NCBI GenBank assembly: GCA_934307695.1
Contig: CAKRCS010000016.1
Span: 1 to 41,560, forward strand
Length of the DNA stretch: 41,560 nucleotides
Source of the DNA: an uncultured Agathobacter sp.
GTDB taxonomy: Bacteria > Bacillota > Clostridia > Lachnospirales > Lachnospiraceae
Direction: 5' to 3'
Shown here piece after piece: positions 16,519 through 23,023 of this stretch. The notes under the pieces were generated by a model. The model was not told where the DNA came from, did no database searches, and saw nothing but the letters and a program-made list of their open reading frames with translations. Each line of letters opens with the position of its first letter. Position 1 is the stretch's first letter. A program made the position numbers and the translations under genes.

Positions 16519-17730
16519 TCATGTTTCATCGGCTGCCCCGGTCTCTTCTTCGCCGGTGCAGATAGCTCCGCTCTCATCGAACGAAATTCCCTCATACGCC
16601 TGTGAATACCGGTTCATCTTGTCGATGACCGCCGCTTTCTCATCGCCCTCCAGAACCGTCGGCTGATAATCATTGTACGTCGTCACGGTACTCAGCCTGC
16701 AAGGGATGATGCCCGCGGTAATGTCCGGCATCAGCACCCCGTCCGTAAAGGTAAAGGTCTGCTGATAGATCAATGTATCTTTATCCGCAGGATTGCTGTT
16801 CGCGCCAAAGCAGAAATTGCCGAGGCTGTAACAGATCACCTTGCCGTTATATATCTCTATTCCCTGTAACACATGCGGGTGGTTTCCAATGACAAGATCC
16901 GCCCCCCAGTCGATGATCCTGTGCGCTGCCTCCTGCTGATACTCTGTCGGGTAATACTCCCTCTCGATTCCCCAGTGGCAGCAGGCAACAACCAGATCCA
17001 CTCCGGCTTCCCTTAACTGGTCGATTCCATCCTTTATATAGGCTTCTGCCTGCGCGTGGCTGTCCAGCGTGTTCGCTGAAACAACTCCGATCGTAATACC
17101 GTTTTCTGCGGTATAGACAGTTGTTTTCTCGTTAAAGGCGAACAGGATTCCCGCATCGGTCAGCGCTTCCTCCGTGTCCGTATGACTCTTTTCCCCGTAA
17201 TCAAAGGTATGATTGTTGCCGAGGCTGCAGCCCTCTATGCTGCCGTCCAGCAGGATCTTCGTATATTCCGGATATCCCTTGATGTTCCACATTTTCTCGA
17301 CACGCTCGTTCTCATTGGTAAGGACGCATTCCAGATTGACCAGTGTAAAATCATCTGTCTCAAAAATATCCTTCACCCCGGAGAAAAAGTAATCCGAACC
17401 GTACCGGTCGTAGTAATCATAAAAAGAGCCATCATAGCCCTTCGTCTGAACCGGTCCGAGCGCACAGTCCCCAACCGCCGAGATTGTAACCGTCCGGATA
17501 TCCGGAAGCGGCTCCTCGTCCGGTGTCTGTGTGGAAAACTCCGGTGCTTCGGTGTCTGCCGCCGTATCCGGCTGGCTGTCCGGCTCCTCCGCAGTCTGCG
17601 CCGGTTCTTCGTATTCCGCCTGCGTTCCCCGGTGCAAAATTGTCCTTGAAAACGGCGGATAATATAATGTACCCGCAATCGTTACGGCACATACCAGCAC
17701 GCCGATTGCAAGCTTTGTTTTCTTTTTCAT
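16519..17730 (-). CDS. CapA-type metallophosphatase family protein, membrane anchored
   Basis: The 403-aa protein has an N-terminal signal anchor (about 6-24), an acidic Pro/Glu/Thr-rich spacer (35-78), and the CapA/PgsA domain with GDCALG (87-92), VNLECVLT (131-138), GNNHTFD (171-177), CCHWG (250-254) and GNHPHVLQG (282-290). These are the metal-binding motifs of the calcineurin-like CapA fold. The family was first linked to poly-gamma-glutamate capsule synthesis, but most clostridial members stand alone and their substrate is unknown. No pgsBC genes lie nearby. It acts outside the membrane. It sits between mgtE and the HAD gene. Confidence 0.9.
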   Translation of the reverse strand: MKKKTKLAIGVLVCAVTIAGTLYYPPFSRTILHRGTQAEYEEPAQTAEEPDSQPDTAADTEAPEFSTQTPDEEPLPDIRTVTISAVGDCALGPVQTKGYDGSFYDYYDRYGSDYFFSGVKDIFETDDFTLVNLECVLTNENERVEKMWNIKGYPEYTKILLDGSIEGCSLGNNHTFDYGEKSHTDTEEALTDAGILFAFNEKTTVYTAENGITIGVVSANTLDSHAQAEAYIKDGIDQLREAGVDLVVACCHWGIEREYYPTEYQQEAAHRIIDWGADLVIGNHPHVLQGIEIYNGKVICYSLGNFCFGANSNPADKDTLIYQQTFTFTDGVLMPDITAGIIPCRLSTVTTYNDYQPTVLEGDEKAAVIDKMNRYSQAYEGISFDESGAICTGEEETGAADET

Positions 17731-17801
17731 GCACTACCTCATTTGGCTGTAACGGATGCGTTTTTGCGCCTGCTGCACTTATTCCTCTTTGCCGCGCCAG
17801 A

Positions 17802-19199
17802 TCACGCGATCTTTAACAGATGGATCAAAAACAGCCACGCAAGTCCATAGTAAGTAATAACCGCGATCATATCGTTGACCGTCGTGATGAGCGGACCGGA
17901 TGCAACCGCCGGGTCAACTCCGATCTTGTGGAAGAACATCGGAACGATGGTTCCGACAAGGCTTGCGATCAGCATCGCGATCATAAGCGCAAATCCGACA
18001 CACCCGGAAATCACAAATGACATTCCGGCCGGATATCCCTTCAAAAGGAAAATATACAAGCCGACAAACACAAACGACAATGCGCCAAGCAGTGCGCCAT
18101 TGCACAGGCCGACACGCATTTCCTTCAATGCGAGCTTTATCTTCTGTCCTGCCTTAAGCTGTTCATCCATCAGCACACGGATCGTCACAGCCAGAGACTG
18201 TGTTCCGACATTTCCTGCCATATCAAGGATCAGCGACTGGAAGCAGACAATAATCGCCACCTGTGAGACAACTCCCTCAAAGATTCCGACGATACTTGAT
18301 ACAACCAAGCCCAAAAGCAGCAATGCGATCAGCCACGGAAGTCTCTTCTTGATGCTCTCGCGAAGCGGCTCCCTGATATCCTCCTCCGCAGTCAGACCTG
18401 CTAACTTTGCGTAGTCATCACCCATCTCATCATCGACAACCTCAACGATGTCCTGCGCGGTGATTACACCGAGAATCTGGTTGTTATCATCCAATACAGG
18501 GATGGAATCCTCCGCATAGTCCTTGATTCGCTCAATACAATCACTGATCCGCTCATGGTCACGCACATACGGGAAGGAGGTACTGATCAGGTCCTCCAGA
18601 TCCACATTGTTGCGTGCTATGATCAGATCCTTTAGATCCAATGCTCCGTAAAAAGAACCATCCTCATTGGTGACATACAGGATCGAGATATTGTCGTTGT
18701 CCTCCGCCTGTGCCACCAGCTCGCGCATCGCCTGCTTTACGGTAAGTGTCCGCTTGATCTCAATAAAATTGGTGGTCATGCGGCTACCGATCTGATCCTC
18801 ATCATAGGACTGGATCAAACGGATATCTGCACTGTGCTCCTCATCAAGCAAGCTGACAAGCTTTTTCTTCTGAGCCTCATCGTCCATATCCTCGAGGACT
18901 TCAACCGCCTCGTCAGAATCCATGTTGCCGATGACTTCCGCCGCCATCTCAGCAGGCATCTCCGCAATATGTTCACCGGCATCCTCAATGTATGCAAAGA
19001 TCTCAGACAACTGTTCCGGTGTCAGTATCCGGTACATTTTCTTACGTTCGCTCTCGTTCAACTGCTCGAAAGCACCCGCAATATCATTCTCATGATATTC
19101 ATCCAGAGTCTCGCGGATCTTCTCATCTGTCGCATCACTCCGGATCAATTCCAGCAATTCTTCTACATAGTTCTGTTCGGTTATGATTTCGTTTTCCAC
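17802..19199 (-). CDS. mgtE: Magnesium transporter MgtE
   Basis: The 465-aa protein matches MgtE in full. It has an acidic superhelical N domain (about 1-130, with MPAEMAAEVIGNMDSDEAVEVLEDMD), two CBS domains (about 135-255) and five membrane helices (about 285-465), with the pore-lining signature GVDPAVASGPLITTVNDM near residue 435. In known members the cytosolic domains close the channel when Mg2+ is high. The start codon is GTG at 19199, with GGGAG about 9 bases before it. Expression is probably governed by the leader at 19200-19471. Confidence 0.95.
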   Translation of the reverse strand: MENEIITEQNYVEELLELIRSDATDEKIRETLDEYHENDIAGAFEQLNESERKKMYRILTPEQLSEIFAYIEDAGEHIAEMPAEMAAEVIGNMDSDEAVEVLEDMDDEAQKKKLVSLLDEEHSADIRLIQSYDEDQIGSRMTTNFIEIKRTLTVKQAMRELVAQAEDNDNISILYVTNEDGSFYGALDLKDLIIARNNVDLEDLISTSFPYVRDHERISDCIERIKDYAEDSIPVLDDNNQILGVITAQDIVEVVDDEMGDDYAKLAGLTAEEDIREPLRESIKKRLPWLIALLLLGLVVSSIVGIFEGVVSQVAIIVCFQSLILDMAGNVGTQSLAVTIRVLMDEQLKAGQKIKLALKEMRVGLCNGALLGALSFVFVGLYIFLLKGYPAGMSFVISGCVGFALMIAMLIASLVGTIVPMFFHKIGVDPAVASGPLITTVNDMIAVITYYGLAWLFLIHLLKIA

Positions 19200-19471
19200 T
19201 TCTTCGTCTCCCTTCTTTTTGTACGGTGTTGGATCTTACGCCTTAAGTTCAAGCCCTATGGCATAAAAAAACACCGCGAAAAATCCCCGCGGTGGAAAAC
19301 ACATTCCCTATGAAGAAACGCGCACACTAACAAACTGTCCGGTTGCGTCCGGTCATATTTCCATATCCTCCATCGCGGTATCTACTTCGCCCATGACTAT
19401 CGCAACTGTCCATATTGTCACCTCTGCTACGTTAAATTTATTATGCGCATGCTTCATTACTTCCATGCGCC
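19200..19471 (-). ncRNA. mgtE 5' leader, candidate transcription attenuator/riboswitch
   Basis: A leader of about 270 nt separates the predicted start site from the mgtE GTG. It opens with a perfect hairpin, GCGCATG/CATGCGC, 12-base loop (19442-19467), then a structured central part and a strong intrinsic terminator (19265-19294) followed by about 65 nt to the gene. The segment CCGCGATGGAGGA (19366-19378) can pair with the terminator's 5' arm (19287-19299) with one mismatch, making a classic antiterminator. Two overlapping short reading frames also fit (GTG at 19421, 22 codons; ATG at 19413, 28 codons). I looked for M-box core sequences and did not find them. The ligand or signal is unknown; Mg2+ is the obvious guess. 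Confidence 0.65.
19265..19294 (-). terminator. Intrinsic terminator inside the mgtE leader
   Basis: CACCGCG (19288-19294, minus strand) pairs with CGCGGTG (19272-19278) across a nine-base loop and is followed by seven T. It stands between the promoter and the gene it precedes, so it must be conditional for mgtE to be expressed. Confidence 0.88.
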
Positions 19472-19477
19472 TCGTTC

Positions 19478-19506
19478 ATTTTAAATCCAAACGAAATAAC
19501 TGTCAA
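19478..19506 (-). promoter_or_regulatory. Sigma-A promoter of mgtE
   Basis: A perfect TTGACA (19501-19506) is separated by 17 bases from TAAAAT (19478-19483) on the minus strand. Transcription should start near 19471. Confidence 0.8.
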
Positions 19507-19577
19507 CCGTCCTGCCCGTCTTTCTTTACATTTTTACCGGCTTCATGCTAGATTTATATATAGATTTTACATGCCTT

Positions 19578-19624
19578 TTTAAAGTATATTTAAGGTATTT
19601 CCGCTAACATTTCTATCGTATAAT
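19578..19624 (+). promoter_or_regulatory. Promoter with 11-bp direct repeat upstream of the truncated regulator
   Basis: A perfect TATAAT (19619-19624) is preceded by two adjacent 11-base repeats, TTTAAAGTATA (19578-19588) and TTTAAGGTATT (19589-19599). Such repeats are the usual binding pattern of OmpR-family regulators and suggest former autoregulation of the regulator gene that follows. Confidence 0.55.
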
Positions 19625-19653
19625 GGACATAACAGAGGAAAAGAGGTACTATC

Positions 19654-20103
19654 ATGCGTTTATTACTTGCTGAAGATGAAAAGGAGCTGTCCCACGCGCT
19701 CGTCACGGTGCTGCTCCACAACAATTATTCCGTGGATGCGGTATACAACGGGCAGGATGCGCTCGACTATATCAATATGGGCAATTATGATGGTGCGATC
19801 CTAGATATCATGATGCCGAAAATGGACTGGATCACCGTATTAAAAAAGGTGCGCGCAAGCGGCAACCTCATCCGACGGCAGTTCAACCACATAAGACCTT
19901 TTGTCCATGCTATCATTGTATTTTTCATAATATTGTGCTATTTATTAAAGGAACGAGTTTTACCAGCGTACAGTTATTGCGCAGGTGGTTTGCTCGTTTC
20001 TTTTTTGGGTTTAAGTAGTAACGGAGGATATGATTATGAAAAAGAAAAGAATACTTTGGGGACTGCTGATCTTGTGCTGTATACTGTTTGTCCGACCAAC
20101 TGA
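19654..20103 (+). pseudogene. Truncated OmpR-type response regulator
   Basis: The first 70 codons (to about 19867) encode a clear receiver domain start: MRLLLAEDEKELSHAL, acidic pair E7/D8, phospho-Asp D51 in DIMMPKMD, then TVLKKVRASGN. The reading frame then runs into unrelated sequence for 78 more codons, without the conserved Thr/Ser and Lys positions or any DNA-binding domain. A usual member is about 220-230 aa. The residue after MD is Trp, where Gly is normal. No sensor kinase follows. The break point near 19867 coincides with the start of AT-richer sequence, so the gene was cut by a rearrangement. A functional short protein is unlikely. Confidence 0.8.
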
Positions 20104-21388
20104 AAGTAAGGCAGCTGATGATGTATATACCATCAATATCAGTAAGACCAGCCCTGCGGCAGCGGAGAAAAAGCTCCGTAAGATGAAGGCATCCAGTACG
20201 CAGAAGCTTCAACTGATGATAGATGTCACTGATGAAAAGGGCTATAAAAAAGATTTTAAGGAAGTTGATTTTGGCAACGGACTGAAAATGAATGTGTTGC
20301 AGCAAGATATTGTTGATTCAAATGAAAAAATTGCCAAAAAGAAGCTAGAGCAATGGTTGAAAAAATTTCAAAAACTAAAGGCTAATACATACGGTGTCTT
20401 GCCAATCGGTTATTCATTCAATAGTAATCTCTACCATGTTTCTTCTGGTTTGTATAGTGCCGGCGGTTATGTAAGTGATTATGTAAATCTAAACACAATT
20501 TTCGACAAATCCTATGCCGCAACGGAGGGAAAATGTGAGTACTGGGGAAATTACTTTGATAAAATTGTTGCAAGAGAGCAATTTTCCTATCTCGATACCT
20601 ATAACGGGGGCAAACGGATAAAGGTAGATACGACAGACGGAATTATCAATATTACTGAAATGCTAAAGGATGTTCCTGTAAAACAGTATACGAAAACAGA
20701 GTTGAAAAAACAGAGTGACTCTGTGCGGGTACAGGTTCTACTGTACGGGGTATCAAAAGCAACTCTATTTACCATGAGCGATGATTCAACACAAAAAACA
20801 AAAGATAGTTTTTATGACCTTGCAAAGGGAAAAGCGGTTATGAGTTCGAGCAGCTCATACTCATACTCGAATAGCGAATATGCCTACAGAACTTGGTCTC
20901 GCATCGCCCACCGCCTGTCGATGGACATTGATGTATTTGGATATAAACCGTATGGGGGAAGCTTCAATTATCCTACATTCGGTTCTATCAAAGCGAAAAA
21001 CTCGAATGGCAAATGGGATTATTTTGAAATTTATGATACAACAATCCAGCCACAGAATATCTATTCCGATACATACTCCTATTTATGTGATAAACCATCC
21101 TCTCGAAAAGAGGGCAGCGGAAAAGACATATATAATTGGATCACCAAAGGAAAAGCTACCGAAGCAGATTCATTCTTTTTGAAAAAAGCACTGAAGCTTC
21201 TCGGGGACGGCACCTACGTTGACTATTTAATGGAGCACTGCGGATATGGTCCAAACGATAAGCCGATCAAGCTCAAACTTGTAAACCAAAACAAAACCAA
21301 GTATGGCTTTACATCTGCATCCTATACATTGAATGTATACGAGGATGAAAACCAGCAGACCTCATGGGACTGGGTTTTAAATAAGTAA
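20036..21388 (+). CDS. Secreted protein of unknown function
   Basis: The 450-aa product starts at the second of two nearby ATGs: GGAGG is 8 bases before 20036 but only two before the ATG at 20030. A typical signal peptide (MKKKRILWGLLILCCILF) ends at about ESKA|AD (residues 23-28). The mature part is lysine-, tyrosine- and serine-rich, with no cell-wall anchor, repeat or catalytic motif that I recognise. A segment near 267-275 is a Ser/Tyr run. The end (SASYTLNVYEDENQQTSWDW) reads as beta strands. Codon use is visibly AT-richer than in neighbouring genes, which suggests recent acquisition. It follows the truncated regulator and precedes tRNA-Pro. No terminator is obvious. Confidence 0.8.
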   Translation: MKKKRILWGLLILCCILFVRPTESKAADDVYTINISKTSPAAAEKKLRKMKASSTQKLQLMIDVTDEKGYKKDFKEVDFGNGLKMNVLQQDIVDSNEKIAKKKLEQWLKKFQKLKANTYGVLPIGYSFNSNLYHVSSGLYSAGGYVSDYVNLNTIFDKSYAATEGKCEYWGNYFDKIVAREQFSYLDTYNGGKRIKVDTTDGIINITEMLKDVPVKQYTKTELKKQSDSVRVQVLLYGVSKATLFTMSDDSTQKTKDSFYDLAKGKAVMSSSSSYSYSNSEYAYRTWSRIAHRLSMDIDVFGYKPYGGSFNYPTFGSIKAKNSNGKWDYFEIYDTTIQPQNIYSDTYSYLCDKPSSRKEGSGKDIYNWITKGKATEADSFFLKKALKLLGDGTYVDYLMEHCGYGPNDKPIKLKLVNQNKTKYGFTSASYTLNVYEDENQQTSWDWVLNK

Positions 21389-21449
21389 CATTCTATTTGC
21401 CAAGGAACAAATTTTGATGAATTTTTGAAACAATTCTCACATTTTATCG

Positions 21450-21478
21450 TTGACTTTTTGAAACTCCTATGATACACT
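21450..21478 (+). promoter_or_regulatory. Promoter of tRNA-Pro
   Basis: TTGACT (21450-21455), 17 bases, TACACT (21473-21478), with the tRNA starting 18 bases after the -10. Confidence 0.7.
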
Positions 21479-21495
21479 AATGTTCGTTGAAAAAA

Positions 21496-21569
<74 letters not shown>

Positions 21570-21643
21570 TTATTCAAAGGATTCCGGTACATAGGTGAGA
21601 GAATCCTTGGCAGGGGCAGAGTAATTGATACTTTTGCAGAAAG

Positions 21644-21668
21644 AGATGGCTTTAAGCCATCTTTTTTT
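21644..21668 (+). terminator. Intrinsic terminator downstream of tRNA-Pro
   Basis: AGATGGC (21644-21650) and GCCATCT (21656-21662) pair across TTTAA and run into seven T. The 74 bases between the tRNA and this hairpin hold only an imperfect inverted repeat (AAGGATT / AATCCTT, about 21577-21607). Confidence 0.88.
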
Positions 21669-21686
21669 ACTTTTACAAAAGATCCG

Positions 21687-21714
21687 TTTGTCTGCTTCGA
21701 TATCCTATTATAAT
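21687..21714 (+). promoter_or_regulatory. Probable promoter of the SDR gene
   Basis: TTTGTC (21687-21692), 16 bases, perfect TATAAT (21709-21714); the gene starts 24 bases further on. Confidence 0.55.
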
Positions 21715-21738
21715 TTTGCATAACCATGTGGAGGGCTT

Positions 21739-22470
21739 ATGAAACCAGTTGTACTTATCACAGGTGCTTCTTACGGAATCGGGGAGGCAATCGCATATAC
21801 TTTTGCCGCTGCGGGCTACCGCCTTAGTATCTGCTGCAGCAGATCCGGGGAGCGTCTGGCTGACGTTGCCGCACAGATCGAGTCACAATATCAGACCGAT
21901 GTGCTGACGTATGTTGGAGATGTTGGGGATTTTTCCTTCGTTCAGGAAATGGCGAAAGATACGCTCGCACGCTTCGGGCAGATCGATGTCCTTATCAACA
22001 ATGCCGGCATCGCGCACATCGGACTTCTTACCGATATGAGCGTGGAAGAATGGAACCATCTGATTGCGGTCAACTTAAGCTCTGTTTTCCACACCTGCAA
22101 ATGCATTGTCCCTTCCATGGTGCAGCGGCATCAGGGTAAGATCATCAATATCTCCTCCGTGTGGGGAAATGTCGGTGCGTCCTGCGAGGTCGCCTATTCT
22201 GCATGCAAGGGAGGGATCAATTCCTTTACCAGGGCACTCGGCAAAGAGCTTGCCCCAAGCAATATACAGGTAAATGCTATCGCCTGCGGCTGCATTGATA
22301 CACGGATGAACGCCTGTCTGGAAAAGGAAGATATCGCGCAGCTATGCGAAGAGATCCCTGCCGGGCGCTTTGGCAGACCGGATGAGGTTGCAGCACTTGC
22401 GCTCTCGCTTGCATCCGGCAACGATTACCTGAACGGACAGATCATCACGCTTGACGGTGGCTGGATTTAA
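21739..22470 (+). CDS. Short-chain dehydrogenase/reductase (FabG/YmfI-like)
   Basis: The 243-aa classical SDR has TGASYGIG (8-15) for NAD(P) binding, NNAG (87-90), catalytic Ser about 139-140, Tyr153 and Lys157 (YSACK). It resembles 3-oxoacyl-ACP reductase. The combination INISSVWGNVGASCEVAYSA with KELAPSNIQVNAIACG also resembles YmfI, the 5-aminopentanone reductase that finishes elongation factor P modification in Bacillus. No fatty-acid or efp genes lie beside it, so the substrate stays open. GGAGGG precedes ATG by 3 bases. It stands alone between tRNA-Pro and the small HTH gene. Confidence 0.9.
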   Translation: MKPVVLITGASYGIGEAIAYTFAAAGYRLSICCSRSGERLADVAAQIESQYQTDVLTYVGDVGDFSFVQEMAKDTLARFGQIDVLINNAGIAHIGLLTDMSVEEWNHLIAVNLSSVFHTCKCIVPSMVQRHQGKIINISSVWGNVGASCEVAYSACKGGINSFTRALGKELAPSNIQVNAIACGCIDTRMNACLEKEDIAQLCEEIPAGRFGRPDEVAALALSLASGNDYLNGQIITLDGGWI

Positions 22471-22586
22471 GTTTCGGCTTCTCATATTTCAAGCTCTATC
22501 TACCGGTGTTTTCTTTCTATCTGAGAATAAATGCGCGTATCGCGCTACCCTGTTTTCTCAATTTCTGAGTTCGGTAATATTAAGGT

Positions 22587-22907
22587 ATGAAAACAAATGA
22601 TACCTCAAAAAATACTTCTGAACTTACCAATTTCAAAAATAAGGCAGATTCAAAGGGAAGTTACAAGTTCTGTTTCTTCGGCGACCGCATGATCAACGCC
22701 ATGAATATCCGCGGCGTTACCTGTCGGGAACTGTCCGAGCAGCTTTTCATCTCTCCCTCTGCGATCACCGGGTATCGCGTTGGACGCCGCAGCCCCAACG
22801 TTGCCGATCTTGTCGCGATTGCGACCGCACTGAATGTCTCCTTAGATTATCTGCTTGGGCTAAAGGCAACACCGGATAAGCTCTATTCCGATGAAGTTGT
22901 TTCTTAA
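22587..22907 (+). CDS. Small XRE-type HTH regulator
   Basis: The 106-aa protein has a polar N-terminal tail (1-30) and a Cro/C1-type helix-turn-helix domain (about 33-92): RMINAMNIRGVTCRELSEQL, then recognition helix SPSAITGYRVGRR and the helix NVADLVAIATALNVSLDYLLG, all hallmarks of the family. It would be a DNA-binding repressor or activator; targets are unknown. The start is unusual. AAGG is only one base from the ATG, and a possible -10 (TAATAT, about 22576-22581) would put the transcript start at or next to the ATG. A leaderless mRNA is possible. Internal ATGs have no ribosome binding site. Confidence 0.85.
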   Translation: MKTNDTSKNTSELTNFKNKADSKGSYKFCFFGDRMINAMNIRGVTCRELSEQLFISPSAITGYRVGRRSPNVADLVAIATALNVSLDYLLGLKATPDKLYSDEVVS

Positions 22908-22952
22908 TAGGTGCTTGCAGGAAACACCTGACCATTTGATTTTTGAATTTCC

Positions 22953-23016
22953 AACATAAAAAGCGTATGTCCCGCAGCCGGATTCTTCCGTCTTGCAGAG
23001 CATACGCTTTTCTTTT
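22953..23016. terminator. Bidirectional terminator between the HTH gene and glgX
   Basis: AAAAGCGTATG (22959-22969) pairs with CATACGCTTTT (23001-23011). The 31-base interior contains a second small hairpin (CCGGA/TTCCG-like). Both sides end in A/T runs, which serves the two converging genes. Confidence 0.75.
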
Positions 23017-23023
23017 ATTCTTT

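Noticed and set aside
16519..17730. CapA gene as part of a poly-gamma-glutamate capsule operon
   Set aside because: No PgsB/PgsC or ligase gene nearby; CapA-fold proteins often stand alone in Clostridia.
19200..19471. Standard M-box (Mg2+) riboswitch upstream of mgtE
   Set aside because: The conserved GTGAGGCTCC and AGAGACGCCAA-like core segments were not found on the minus strand; the leader is therefore listed as unassigned.
19526..19575. Extra Pho boxes (TTTACA at about 19526 and 19566) between mgtE and the truncated regulator
   Set aside because: They do not have the 11/23-base spacing or a -10 nine bases downstream.
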